From the NCBI GenBank assembly GCA_032716605.1, contig CM064560.1, positions 10,909,744 through 10,973,743 on the forward strand: a DNA stretch of 64,000 nucleotides, written 5' to 3'. This stretch comes from Paralithodes platypus (taxonomy: Eukaryota; Arthropoda; Malacostraca; Decapoda; Lithodidae). The position numbers and the translations under genes are program-made. This document shows, in pieces, positions 20,461 through 32,212 of the stretch. Position 1 is the first letter of the stretch. Each line of letters starts with the position of its first letter. Below the pieces are notes generated by a model. That model was not told the origin of the DNA and ran no database searches. It was given only the letters and a program-made list of their open reading frames with translations.

Positions 20461-21003
20461 GTGACGTTGCCAGGTCGCGGACTCACGGTATGCCCTCCCC
20501 CTATGATGGCGCCTGGGCGTTACCGGGTCGCTGCCTGAAGGCGACCTACCTTATAAGCGGCGTTTGAGGCAGACAGGTCGACACCCTTGTACCGTCTGAC
20601 GCCTACTGGATGCCGCCCGACGCCACCCGCCTGCCATCCCCGTCCCGCCAATTTACTAGCCGCCGACTCAGCTCATGAGAGTTGTGCGTGTCGAACTTTT
20701 CCTGAGGCCCCTGACGACCTCTCCCGACGGCTCTTGAGTTGGCGCCCACCCACATCGCGCGTCGATGTAGGCAAAGACCTGCTCCCGACCCTTAAGTCGT
20801 GGAGTGTCGGCACTTAAATCGGCATAGTGTGACACTTGCTTAAGTGCATCTATCATCAGTCTAGTTTCCGATACCAGGGCAAATTACTCCAGAAATGTTG
20901 CCAGAAAAATGTTGCTCATCGAATGTTGACTATAAAAGCCCTCGTGTGATACCGGCTTAAGTTGCCGATTAGTGTGTTTCCGCCGAAGAAAGGATAACAA
21001 ATA

Positions 21004-21497
21004 TTATAGGTTTGATTCTCGAAGGGAAGTAGAGAAAACCTAATATTTAGTAGGGGCCCCGGAATCATTGACGATGTTGCCTATTAGCATAATAGTCTCC
21101 ATTCAACACCCACGTCAGTAGTTTGAATCAACCACCGCGGGGAAGAAAAAGAGTCATCTTCATAAGTGCAACGCTACTTCTCTTATGGAATCGTCACAGA
21201 TTGAGTACCCACTACGAAAAAACTTTTGTAAAAACTAAGAGAAAAAGGATTTTTTTTATACTTTAACACTGTTATCAACAAGCTTCCCACATTCGGTGTA
21301 TTTTCTTGTGTTGTTGCTTCTTACCGCCTCTCGCCAAGCGCAACAATTTGTCCTTCAATGATATATCAAGATAAAAAAAACTCAAAATATCAGCGAATGG
21401 GAAGGGGATGGCTGGGAGGGTCCTCATCGTCAATGATTCCGGCGCCCCTACTAAATATTAGGTTTTCTCTACTTCCCTTCGGGAATCAAACCTATAA
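21004..21497. mobile_element. Left hairpin module adjoining large element copy 2
   Basis: Inverted arms of about 72 bp (TTATAGGTTTGATTCTCGAA..., 21004-21077 and 21426-21497) bound about 350 bp. The inside, read in reverse, matches the right end of copy 2 (about 28270-28490), including the variant block CTTGTGTTGTTGCTTCTTACC not shared with copy 3. It abuts the left end of copy 2 without a gap. Confidence 0.75.
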
Positions 21498-22504
21498 TTT
21501 AATAGTGGCCCCTCAATCATTGACGATGTTGCCTGAATTCCAAGACTGGAGGGGGACATTCGCAATATCGTATCCTCAATAACCGCAGGGTTAAGTCATG
21601 AATCCTTATAACAGGGAAAGGTATTCTATTGTTTGCAACAATATATAAAATATAAAATAAAAAAAGAGTGTAAGCAGTGCGTTGCTTCAAAGAAGCCTGC
21701 TCGAACAACATAGTCCTCTTACATGAGGTCCTCCTACATGAGGTGGTAGTTGTAATTTGTGATACCTATATAGAGCTAATGCAAAAACTCATAATCACAT
21801 TGACCAGAAACCTGGGCTGAGCCTGGCTTGTCTCTTTGGTCCACCCATTGAGTCACTTCGACCAATAACATCACTTTTCTATCTAGTGAAACTAGAATAG
21901 AAACCTTAATTTTACATCTACAATTGACATACATATACAATTGACATTTTTGTACTCGCTGAATTAGCGTCAAAATGTATACTATTTGTAAAATAAATAA
22001 GCTTTAACCTAAGCTTTCAAGAAAATGTATGATTAAATAACTTCTAAAACTAAAAAAAAAATCGAGCTTCTCAGCTCGTAAACATATACTTGGGCTAGGC
22101 CCGGTGGAAGCAGCGCCTAGCTTGCCCTGTATGACCTTGTAATCCTGCGGAGGGGGGTTGTACTGGATCCACATATCCCCCCCCCACCCTTTTCTGAGCC
22201 CAAAATGGGCGTTACGTATCACAGTACTAATGACTAACGTCGGGAATACAAGTAGTAAAACAAAAAACAAAAATGCATCACAGAGATATTGCCTTAATCC
22301 AGATGTAGAGAAAAGGAAGACAGAAGCTAACTTGATTCTCAATTACTAAAAGGGATAAACATAAGCAGTTAATCCTGCGATTGGGGCACACTCTCTGTTC
22401 ACAACGGACTCTAGCAAAGTGGCGTAGAGTGAGGAAAACAAGTACTTACCTTGAGTAAACTAATAGCACCAGAAAAAACAGCTGGCTATTTCACAACGTA
22501 CGCC

Positions 22505-22524
22505 GGGGGGGGGGGGGGGGGGGG
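22505..22524. repeat. G20 tract with a matching C tract downstream
   Basis: TACGCC followed by 20 G. About 85 bp later a C run is followed by GGCGTA (about 22606-22626), making an inverted pair around 22497-22626. Confidence 0.8.
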
Positions 22525-23750
22525 CTGTAAAGTGCTGCTATCCTAAGAGGGTTATGCAAGAACCTTGAAACAAAAATGCCGGTAGCCTAAAGTGGCCGTG
22601 GTCATGTCCCCCCCCCCCCGGCGTAAAAAATCTGGACATGTAAGATTTTTTGAAAATTCTAAAATTAACCGAAATCACCCGGTTCTGATCACCTAGAAGT
22701 CAGAGATAGCCCAAGGTCAGCAAGGCTGGCCAAAGGTTTGAATTCCTTCGGCGTAATGCCGGCGGGAAGTAGTAACCTAAACGGGACCGTCAAGGAACTG
22801 TAAGTGACTCCGGTCCCCCCTTGTAATGATTGTGTCCTAACCATAGGGGTGGAGAGAAGAGGAAACTGAAAAGTTCGTAAGGCGTTTGGTGGCTCCAGAC
22901 AATTATCGGTTAAAAGAGCAGAGAGAGTCCTATTACACTTGGGACTGCTACCTGAGTAAACTTGTCTAGAATCCCGTATGAAACTCATGGGCTGAAAGCC
23001 TCGGCACTCTGTCTTTGTAAAACCAAGACTCCTTGCTCCAGTTGCGGCAGGAGACACCGTTAAGTGAAAAGAAAAGGACGACCACACCTGCCTTAGGTTA
23101 ACAAAACATTTGGAGAAAAAAGGGGAGGAGCCGACCAGAAGAAAAAGTAGGGGGGGATGTATTAAACAATGTCCCGGGTCAAAAGTTAATTATATGAGAG
23201 AAGGGACCCGCTCTTAAGCTGCCCCTGACTCGGGTAATTGGGCTAAAAAAATAGATCACTCCTTTATTTGGACCCCACTCGATTGAGTAAAGGATGATAA
23301 CAGAGAGGAAAAATCCCCGTAAGATTTGGAGGGTGAGCCTACCCGCCGGGACGAAGCCTCCCTTCTGACGCCTGGATCCCACCCAGATCGCGAAGCAAGG
23401 CTACGGTCCAGCCAAAATTTCATAGATGGAGAGAACCAACTAACTGTTTGCGTTATGTCGCACGGAAACTGGAGAACTAAACGTGGTACTCCATAGGGAA
23501 CCTACAGTGTAACGGTAGGTAACCCTGTCTCTGTTGTTACAAACACCGAGTCGTAGCTACACCCCACTTAGAGTAAACATATCTGCCGAATCGTCAGTAC
23601 CCTGGTCTACCAAAGGTATAAGGGTAGTCGGCTGCCGGCGGACGTTTGTTTTTAAACTATAAAATCTTTAAGATATTGGCTGTTTTTTGAAGGGAGAAGC
23701 CTTTGCTTTGTGTGTCCGGCCCGGGGTTAGCGGTGTTCGCATGTCCCGTT

Positions 23751-23953
23751 GAACACGTGACCACTAGAGTTTTACCCCAACCATCATTCAGAAGGTTCTG
23801 TGAACACGTGCCCACTAGAGTTTTACCCCAACCATCATTCAGAAGGTTCTGTGAACACGTGCCCACTAGAGTTTTACCCCAACCATCATTCAGAAGGTTC
23901 TGTGAACACGTGCCCACTAGAGTTTTACCCCAACCATCATTCAGAAGGTTGTA
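23751..23953. repeat. 51-bp tandem repeat, four copies
   Basis: The unit GAACACGTGCCCACTAGAG... repeats every 51 bases. Because 51 is a multiple of three, both strands show open 17-residue repeats, which explains the short frames here; no other sign of coding. Confidence 0.9.
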
Positions 23954-26660
23954 TCTATGTCTTTCTTAGCGCCGGGTGAGGCGAAGCCTAGCTTCCCGCG
24001 GCCAGTTTCCGGCGTGCGCTTGCGTGTACCGGCGCAGTCCGGACGTGCAGAAGACTTGTAAAGTGGCGCGGCCAACACTTGGTAAAACACTGGATCCAGC
24101 CTGGAATCCCATTGCACTAGCCCGGCGGAGGGGGAGAGGAGGACGTAGGATAGGAAATGGACTGCTACTACAATAGTCATGAGAGTATACTAAAATGTTG
24201 CGGCTGAGGGACGTTGAAAAAACGCCCACCGGCAACTGCTCACTTGGTGGTTGTAACACTTAGGGAGACCTAAATGGGGGTCCCTTACTCAATTGAAGCA
24301 TCACCCTAATATTTCTCTGAGTCTGATCATTGAAGGGCTACGCGCTCAAGACCGGAGAGAACACAATCTCATAAAAAAAAAATCTTAGGTAATCCCTGAG
24401 CCATAACGAGTCTGAGTAGCTGTCATGACCTGACTGCCTCAAAATACGGCTTCCGCCGCGGCGGGGGGGGGGGGGGGGTAACACAGGCTTGGCAAAAACC
24501 TGGGCTATGTCCCTAGTTAAGAGGAAGCTACTACAGTTGGAAGGGTATTACCTTTTACCAGGAAATCCCTTTGGAGGTTACAGAGGTCAGGGGCAATGAA
24601 GGGCAGGGGAAGAATCCTCTGCTGCTAACTGAGGGGCTATGAACAATAGCTAGAGGGACTCCACCCGGTTGATGGTTTGGCCAGTCAAAACTCGGTAACG
24701 GTAACGTGGGGAGGGGGAACTGGAGACAAGGAATTGGATGTAATATCTAGCACAATTGCTGGAGGTCCTGATCCCATCTCACCCAAGGACCATGGCCCAC
24801 CTCACCCAGATTTGGGTGAGGTGGAAAATTTACCGGAGGCATGTAACCTAACCGCTTATCTGGCGGGGGTATGTGTTGTCCCGCCGCAATACTGTTTCCT
24901 GATCCTGACAACTAGCGTCCAAGTGAAAATATTTCTATTTCCCGGCATTAGGGACATGGCATATGTTATGTCGAGAATTTTTTGGAGATATTTTAAGGCT
25001 TAGGAAACAACATTGGGTAAAAACTGAGATGATCAATTGGACTGCTATCGAGTCGATCTTTGAAAAACCCCTGGGACTGATGCGACCAAGATCGCCCATC
25101 CGTTCATGGTATGTTGACCGGGAGACAGTGAACCCCAGCGGGTTAAGTCCCTAGAGTTTATCGTGAGAGAAAACATCCCCCTCACTCTGCCGGTCCTAAA
25201 TTAGCAAAATAGATGAGGATCCTTCCTCGATTCCAACATCCAAGTGGGATTGAAAGCTAGAGGTCATTGAGTAATGAACTGATGCCTCTGACTTGAAACC
25301 CACTTTGGCCTTACTGAGTCCGTAATGGTTTATTTATATATATGCCTAACACGGGGCGAATGCGCCGGGAGGTCTGGTATGATTAAACAAAACAAGACTC
25401 TAATCTATGGAATAAGTGAGAAAAGGTGTACACCATTGCCAACTCAAATCAGAAGGGTTAGACTAACACTAGATCTCTAACTCGTCGTATTTAGAGGAAC
25501 GTCGGGTAGGAAAAAACACTAACAATGTGCTTGCCACCTCTCCTTACTGGCGGCACATGACGAAACTCAAGTATGCGAATTCAGAGTGCCATTCCGAGTC
25601 TACAGGTTCGACTGTTTGCCGCGACGGGACGCAGGGATCAGCCACTTATACATAGTATTAGGGTGAACCTGAACCGTTCCAACTAGGCCTGGAGACGTGC
25701 AGTTTCAAGTACCTATAATAGGAAAATCCCCTGTATATACCAAGCAAGCTGATGTCTACCGATAAGCTTGTAAAACGGACCATACACCGACAGTATAAAA
25801 TAACACATTGTACTTGTAAGAGTTATGTCGTTAAATTACAGCTGAATGCATCCAAATTCGTTATCCGTAAGATCTCGTAACCTATTACAGATTCGTGTAC
25901 AAAAGAAGGTAACAAAATTTTCATCTTTTTACTTCATTTTAGGATAAAAGAGAGAGTCGTCTCGTCGGCGTAAGTTCAGCTGAAACAAACAAGCTGTCTC
26001 GTCGGCCTAACTGCATGACAATTATGAGCCGTATGACTGGCTTAATTAATCGCAGGAACCATTAATCGAGATACTGATCGACCCCTGTTACCTTAGATTT
26101 TTTAAGGAAAGAAAAATTGACTTACCCCTGCCGGCGACCTAGGTTCCATTACACGGGAGTGTCAATCTAGAACGATGTCCGGCGAAGCCTGGAGGGTTCT
26201 TGTATCGGGGGGTGCGGGGGGGGGGGTGTCTGGTGTTTCCTCACTGGGTCTGAGTCATAACCAATGGCTAATTGCTCAGCTAAGTGGTGAGTATTGGTTG
26301 CCTAGATGCAACAATATCCTTGATTCTGGGGAAATTTGTTTTGAAAGTTAGCAACTGTAAACAATTTCCATACTGTGGCCATTTAGGTATCTATCGATCA
26401 TGGCCGCAAGGCCCGAATGATCTATACAAAAACTCACCCAGTCCGCACAAGGATCTATGCCTACCGGGCATCGCTGGGAATTCCAGAGGCAAACTTAAAT
26501 GCAGCCTGTAGCAATCTTAGAGTGCAATTAATAAAAATGTTAAAATTCAAAAGGGGAGGTATGTGTGGAGGCAAAAGTGCAAATTTTGACTGAACCACTG
26601 ACCCCTCCCCCTTTTTCCCTTCCACACACTGGGAACGGGATGGTCCCTTGCCGTGCTGAT

Positions 26661-26830
26661 CTGGAAAGAATTTCCAGGAATCAATGCTCATAAGGATAAC
26701 CTGAGAGGTGTTATTAAACATGCTAGTGCAAGTCCTCCGGAAAGTTAGAAAAATAGTCACTATTATTCTAACCTTCGACCGGACCTGATCCTGTCCAATA
26801 TTGGAATTATCTGGTGTAGAAACTGCTTAC
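26661..26830 (-). other. Predicted intron remnant, large element copy 2
   Basis: Donor TCACAG|GTAAGC and acceptor TTTCCAG|ATCAG on the minus strand, 170 nt apart, aligned with the introns of copies 1 and 3. The splice signals have survived although the flanking reading frame has not. Confidence 0.45.
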
Positions 26831-28505
26831 CTGTGACTAGTGTCACTGGCCCAAGAACCTTCTTAACTGTATCGCCGCAGGGCGATGAAGCCAGAGGTCC
26901 TGGGTATATAGACTTCCTCACCATGGCGGAATCGCTGAGCGATTAGCCCTTGTATATTCATATGACACCGAGGTTGCCCGTGAAAAAGGCTCAAACTAGT
27001 GTCATATGTCAGAGAGGGTAAGTCTTATTGCGCTCGGCGAACGATCAGGGCGAGTTCCCTCGGCGTGCCGAGTACAGGGTCCCTTTAGGAAGTAGTACTT
27101 CCCGTCGGGAGGTATGTAGGTAAGCCCAAACGCCGGGACATTCGGAGAGTTTTTTAACTATTTTCAAAATAGAACCCGGCGGCCCTGCTAAGAAAACCGC
27201 CGGAGAAACCGTCCAAAAAATCTCTTAAGGCGTCTACTTCACACAGAAGACGGAGTGCCATCGTATGACATGAGTCAACGTTGTTTAGGCCAGTTGGCGG
27301 CGGGTATCTGCGTGCTATTATAAAAAATTGCTAGCAGGCGCCGGTACGTTTACACACACAGGCGCTGTAAAAAACGGGGTAAACACAACAATGGGCCGGG
27401 CGGCACGCCGAAATCCTTATCTTTGCAGAAGATATCTCTTTCCGCCGGCCATGCCAGGTCGCCGGAAGAAGGGATAGTGGCACACTACCACAAAGATCAC
27501 AAGACAGGGGGAAAGAGGAACAAAACCACATGGCGGCACGGCGGCACGGACCCAAGGTCGCAGAACCGAGGCCGGCGGGTGAAGAGAGTTCACACGGTGA
27601 AAAAGCACAACAACGAGTGAAAACCACCCTTACTCTCAAACCAATCCTGACGTAAGCATGTCTCCTTGGACTCCCGAGAAGTGTGCAACACTAACCCACA
27701 GGGAGTGCAAGAAAAGGGGACACAAAATAATTCACACATAGAGAATAATTAAATATACCCCTCAAAAGCTAACCTAAAGGCTTAATCATGAGAAAATAAC
27801 TTTCAAAACGAATAAACACGAAAGAGTAGCTATAGCAGAGGAAAAGGCTCAGAGAAAGCCCCCAAACGGGATCTCCCAGCAGACACGGACGCCAGAAGGT
27901 CCCACAACCACGTGTGACAACCTTAACCCGGCGCGTCTGCTAAAAAGACAAAGACGGGGTCTCAAGACCCAAAGCTGGACTAAGGAACAGCTAGCGATGA
28001 GTAAAAGAGCCTCCTAACTAAAGGAAAAGCAAAAACTAAGGCGCATAGCAACAATTAAAACCACGCGTGTGGTAACTAGAATGAACACAACAAGTAAGCG
28101 CCTGAAAGTACCCTAATTTAACACTTTCTGCGGGCCAACAATACACAACACAGGCTAGCTAATCTAAACCTTGCTCACTAACCCCCAGATATATGCAAAT
28201 GAGTAAGGACTCACTAGAGGAGAACGAACGTCGAATGAAGCCGGAGCTCGGGGGCACTAGTGTTGACGGTTGGCCCGCGGGGAAGAGAAGGACGAATTGT
28301 TCCGCTTGGCGAGAGGCGGTAAGAAGCCACAACACAAGAAAATCCACCGAATGTGGGAAGCTTGTTGATAACAGTGTTAAAGTATAACAAATTTTCCTTT
28401 CTCTCTTATTTTTACGAAAGTTTTTTCGTAGTGGGTACCCAATCTGTGACGATTCCATAAGAGAAGTAGCGTTGCACTTGAGGGGCCACTATTAAATATT
28501 GTTCT

Positions 28506-28858
28506 TTAAGGGGAGATGGGCTTATTTATTTCATCATTTATGTATCTTTTTGTAATTTTCTTAGTGTTCTCCCGAGACCTCCATCAAGCTTAAAAAATCA
28601 CCCATCCTCCTTCAAGATAAATTTGTAAATTTTTTGATAGAAAAAAGTCCCGGCCTTCTTAAATTAGAGGCTCGCTATCGCTCGCCAGAAAAATATCGAC
28701 ACCTACATGACACGAAAAGTCTTAATATTCACAAAGAAATGGGGCGAAAGGTCTTAAAATCACCAAACTAATGGGCCGAACTTCGTAAAATCTGAAAACT
28801 AATGGGGCTAAACATGAGGAAGAAGGGTTGCCGGAAAAACCAGCCCATCTCCCCTTAA
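28506..28858. mobile_element. TTAA-flanked MITE, family B copy 1
   Basis: TTAAGGGGAGATGGGC at the left and GCCCATCTCCCCTTAA at the right are perfect inverted ends. The interior has the CGCTATCGCTCGCCAG block shared with family A and repeated CTTAAAATCRCCAAACTAATGGG-like lines. It sits nine bases right of large element copy 2. Confidence 0.8.
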
Positions 28859-29011
28859 CCCGCCGTCTGTCAGCACACCGCCAATGCTGGACTTTTGTAT
28901 TGGCCTAATGCATTTGATATACCTAGAAAACAAGAAAAACCCATTCACTGTGCCAATTTTCGTGGATTTTTTTACCCTCTCGACACGTCTTTTGGTGCCT
29001 GAAAGCTATAC

Positions 29012-29224
29012 ATAGTCTATTCGTTGAAAGTAGGCGAAAAATCATGACCTCTAACCTTTGTAACTCAAAAACGAATAGAGTAATCAAGCTAATATTCCTA
29101 GCATTTGGGAAAAGTCAGTCAAGGAATAGATGTGGAAATTTACAGCCAATTTGTTCTAGCCCTTTTTGAGGTACAGAGGATAGAGGTCATGATTTCTCGC
29201 CCACTTACAACGAATAGACTATAG
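29012..29224. mobile_element. Foldback MITE with 55-60 bp arms
   Basis: The left arm ATAGTCTATTCGTTGAAAGT and the inverted right arm pair over about 58 bp with few mismatches. The middle shares GTAATCAAGCTAATRTT... and AATAGRTGTGGAWATTTACAG with the element at 30918-31132, so both belong to one family. Confidence 0.75.
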
Positions 29225-30135
29225 CACACTAACACCATAGACTTTTTCTGCAACCCATAGTTATTTAGTTTGGAGAATGTAACAAAGTTTTTGTATTTTC
29301 TAATCACGATTTGTGACTGTGTAGCAGAATAATTGCCCTTACACTACACTATGTATATTCGATTATAATGAGTAAGTAAGGCACCACGTTATTCATTTGT
29401 GCATGCTAGTAATTGCTTTTAGGTTATATATAAAAGTATGTTGTTCCCTCATTACTACAACATATTTACAAACACATATTTACACTTATCTACAGTATAT
29501 ACAGTACATTGTTGATTTTTTTCACACTAGAAGATGTACTGTAGAGGGTGTAGTACTCGGCAAAGCAAGGAGTTACACATTGAGTAGTTTTGAAGTAGCG
29601 GCAGAAGTACCTAGTGTCCTTCCTCTGTTAAGTTGTAAGTCGCGTTGAATGGGACGTCCACCTTCTTTCATTGGTAGCTGCTCGGGAAAGTGTCGGGCAG
29701 TGAAACAGAGTGACATTTCCTGTGTGGTGTTGGTAAGGTGGCCTCTTGACATCGCCAGGGGTCCATAGTCCTTTGTGTGCTCAGGAAATATCTCCCTGCA
29801 GAGCTCCAGCATGTACTCCTCCAGTGTCATGCATTTCCTGGTCATTTCAGTATGGAGGAAGTGGGCATTGAGGGCGGCCTAGTCAAGGATGTAGAACAGT
29901 AGTTTTAGTTACCACTTCATTGTCATCCTTGCACAGTTAATGCTAAAGAGCATGGCATCTGACAGGTCCACAAGCCTCATGTTGATGTTATACTCCATAA
30001 TACACGCAGGCTTCCATATGAGCCTCTTCTGGTATTTCTAGGTGTTTGTGTGTATGGTATCTAGCTACGTGATCACAAGTCGGAGCGGGTGCTGGTGGAT
30101 GGGATATAATTCCAAATGAAGCCATTACTTTTAGC

Positions 30136-30207
30136 TCCTCGGTGGTCTAGTTGGTTATGTGCTGGAGTGCTGCACTACTGGCCTGGGTTCGAACCCTCGC
30201 TGGGGCA
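30136..30207 (+). repeat. tRNA-like sequence inside the piggyBac remnant
   Basis: A box TGGTCTAGTTGG and B box GGTTCGAACCC at tRNA spacing. The acceptor arms TCCTCGG and CTGGGGC form six pairs including wobbles. The anticodon arm is poor, so a SINE head or tRNA pseudogene is more likely than a gene. Confidence 0.55.
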
Positions 30208-30220
30208 TGACACAAACGTA

Positions 30221-30438
30221 TTAACCCCTTCAGACTCATATGATGCAGAGGTTGCCAGATTAGCAATAAGAAATAGAGTTACCTCTCCAAAATTAGTTTT
30301 CTGCCCACAGCTAACTCAAAGACAACTGCAGAGGTTGAAGTAATTAAACTAAAGGTTTCTAAATACCCCTGATGGTAACAAAGAATTTAAAGTATCCCTA
30401 ATCGGCTAAAATTCGCGTCATATGTCGGAGAGGGTTAA
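30221..30438. mobile_element. TTAA-flanked MITE, family C copy 1
   Basis: TTAACCCCTTCAGACTCATA... pairs with ...TATGTCGGAGAGGGTTAA. TTAA at 30221-30224 and 30435-30438. Inserted in the piggyBac remnant. A related half-element is near 26945-27020. Confidence 0.7.
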
Positions 30439-30917
30439 TGGAGTCGGTCATGAAGTCAATAGGATGGTGGGCTGCAGAGACATGGATGACCTCTTTTGTC
30501 TTGCTAAGTTGTCACCAAGAAGTTGTTGGCCTTGAAGATGATCACATCCTACTTCCGCTGCTTCTGGCTCATTTTTGGCATGTGTTTGAGGCCCTTTTCA
30601 CAGATCCACAGATTCCAATGTCTTAGGTAAAGAGGTAGTGAGCGAGTATGGGACTTGTCTACCAGTTGTTCAGGTACAGCACAAGAATCCCAATGCAAGA
30701 ACTCCTCCATCATGGCCCTGACAAAGGCCCAAGACAGTTCGATGCAAATGTCATGCACAACCTAAGTTTATTGGCCAGTATGCAACAGGTTATTCTGGAC
30801 GTATCATGTCTTGCAGTCACACAGATTTTGAACTCAAAGTAGTGTGTCTTGCTCGTACTGCCTGCAGCCAATTAAGCCCTTCCTCAGCACCAAACTTCAT
30901 TTATAATGAGTTTCTGG

Positions 30918-31132
30918 TATAGGTAGCGCCAGCGAACTTGACAATTATCCTGACCCCTTAACTTCTTATAACTCAAAATGAATGAAAGTAATCAAGCTGA
31001 CGTTTCTATCATTTGGGACGAGTCCACCAGGAAATAGGTGTGGATATTTACAGCCAGTTTGCTCTAGGCCCTTTTGAGTTACAGATAGGTCAGGGATCAA
31101 GATTATTGTCAAGTTCGTTGGCGCTACCTATA
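30918..31132. mobile_element. Foldback MITE, same family as 29012-29224
   Basis: TATAGGTAGCGCCAGCGAAC at the left pairs with GTTCGTTGGCGCTACCTATA at the right, with about 55-bp arms. The central sequence is shared with 18310-18450 and 29012-29224. Confidence 0.8.
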
Positions 31133-31295
31133 GTGCTTGAAGGACAACATATATTTCTATTGTAGGTAGTCGAAGATCAGTCAAATATTCCTCACCTTGT
31201 CGACGTTGTCTCCTGTAGCTGGATTTAGTGTGTCGAAGATAGGGAGGCATGAAACCGGTTCTTAGCTGGAGAACGGCTGATCAGGGGATCCATCA

Positions 31296-31425
31296 ACAAA
31301 ATGAGGTGAAAGGTCTTAAAATCGCCAAACTAATGGGGAGATTGCCTTAAACTCTCATAACTAATGGGGCAAAACATGGGGGAGAAGGGAGTCCAGACAA
31401 AACAAACACAAATACTTCCCCTTAA
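31296..31425. mobile_element. Right-hand fragment of a TTAA family B MITE
   Basis: It shares GAAAGGTCTTAAAATCRCCA and AACTAATGGGGC lines with 28740-28820 and ends in TTCCCCTTAA at 31416-31425. Confidence 0.55.
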
Positions 31426-31826
31426 GTATCTTAACATTTAAGGCGAGAAAACACCTCTTCTTATGCATAAACAATGGGTTTTTCAGAGTGGGACATCCAG
31501 TTTTGATAGTCACACAGTACGTTGGTGGGCTATATCGATCTGCATACCAAGTTGCAGAGCTACTGTAAAGTATATCCAAAAAAAAAAAAAAAACCCACCT
31601 ACAAATCAATACATTTGTATCCGCAGCTGACCTCTGACCCTCAACAACAACAACAACAACAACAAAGACGACTATTCAAAGGCCTCTTCAACTCTGGCAA
31701 AAACAGGATCCAAGTCAAAGCTCCTCGAAAATACACCCCTTGCGTGCTGAAAGTATTAGTCGATTATCTAAGCAAAACGTTCATGTTTAGGTAACGACTA
31801 AAATATAATTCATCAACTGGAATGGC
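31426..31826. other. Non-coding interval with A15 and (CAA)n tracts
   Basis: No gene seen. Contains an A run at 31577-31591 and a CAA repeat at 31643-31664. Confidence 0.6.
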
Positions 31827-32175
31827 TTAAAGGGGGTCACCCCCCTTTTCTCTCTTTCTCTGGCTTTTATCCATTTGGTCTCATTCAGCCAACTGTTTTA
31901 AGACGTTTATCCCATCCAGGTGACGATTTCTTCCTGGTGAGCGATAGCGAGCCAGCATTGTATGGATAAATCCGGCTTCGCCGGAGAAATTTTTCTATCG
32001 AAAAATTTACAAATTTAGCCTGCTGTCAAAAAATATTAAATGGATATGCTGGCTCGCTACCGCTCACCAGGAAAAGATCGACACCTGGATGGGGGTAAAC
32101 GTCTTAAAACAGTAGGTTCAATGGGACTGAATAGATACAACCCAGAAAGAGAGGGAAAGAGAGAAAACAAAACAT
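31827..32175. mobile_element. TTAA foldback MITE, family A copy 2, right end lost
   Basis: The left end TTAAAGGGGGTCACCCCCC is present; both palindrome arms with the GCTCGCTA and AAAATTTACAAATTTAGC blocks are intact. The right end is not recognisable and the minisatellite begins about 40 bp further on. Confidence 0.75.
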
Positions 32176-32212
32176 GCAAAACTTCGCATGGTTATAATCT
32201 TATGGGTGACAG

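Larger units (their letters stand above)
19169..20840. mobile_element. Middle Harbinger-like element of the nest
   Basis: TIRs start AGCAATTGTCACACTATGCC; the inverted match runs about 50 bp (CGACTCTCCACGACTTAAG inside). TAA stands at 19166-19168 and 20841-20843. It contains the inner element at 19315-19701, a (GT)n-G tract at 19948-19990 and a 5' piece of a TTAA element near 20333-20460. Confidence 0.75.
19072..20957. mobile_element. Outer Harbinger-like element of a three-level nest
   Basis: TIRs AGCCGGTATCACACGAG and its complement, with TAA target duplications at 19069-19071 and 20958-20960. No transposase. It contains two further elements of similar end structure, one inside the other. 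Confidence 0.75.
21497..28497 (-). mobile_element. Unclassified large TIR element, copy 2 (decayed)
   Basis: The left end ATTTAATAGTGGCCCCTCAA at 21497 and the right end GGGGCCACTATTAAAT at 28482-28497 are complementary. The interior is homologous to copies 1 and 3 at both ends and at the intron (26661-26830). The zinc-binding frame that starts the coding region in copies 1 and 3 is no longer readable here (about 26480-26660), and no long frame exists on either strand. It contains a 51-bp tandem repeat at 23751-23953 and several long G or C runs. About 7.0 kb long. Confidence 0.7.
29573..30850 (-). pseudogene. piggyBac-type transposase, decayed and interrupted
   Basis: On the minus strand, fragments follow piggyBac order. 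Near 30500-30580 a FKANNFLVTT-stop-QDKR block corresponds to the conserved region before the third catalytic Asp. At about 29935-30010 comes IMEYNINMRLVDLSDAMLFS, with the VDLSD motif in which D is catalytic, then KLLFYILD-stop-AALNAHF. 29573-29845 follows with a C-terminal TARHFPEQLP block. Stops and frameshifts abound. A tRNA-like sequence (30136-30207) and a TTAA MITE (30221-30438) split it. A possible further N-terminal piece lies at 31140-31270. Confidence 0.75.

Noticed and set aside
24677..25003. 108-codon frame in large element copy 2
   Set aside because: No counterpart in copies 1 or 3 and on the opposite strand to the element's coding region.
27331..27639. 102-codon minus-strand frame near the right end of copy 2
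   Set aside because: No recognisable motif and not matched in the other copies.
21497..28497. Endogenous virus hypothesis for the large element
   Set aside because: No capsid, polymerase, packaging ATPase or other viral hallmark was seen in any copy, and the ends look like transposon TIRs.
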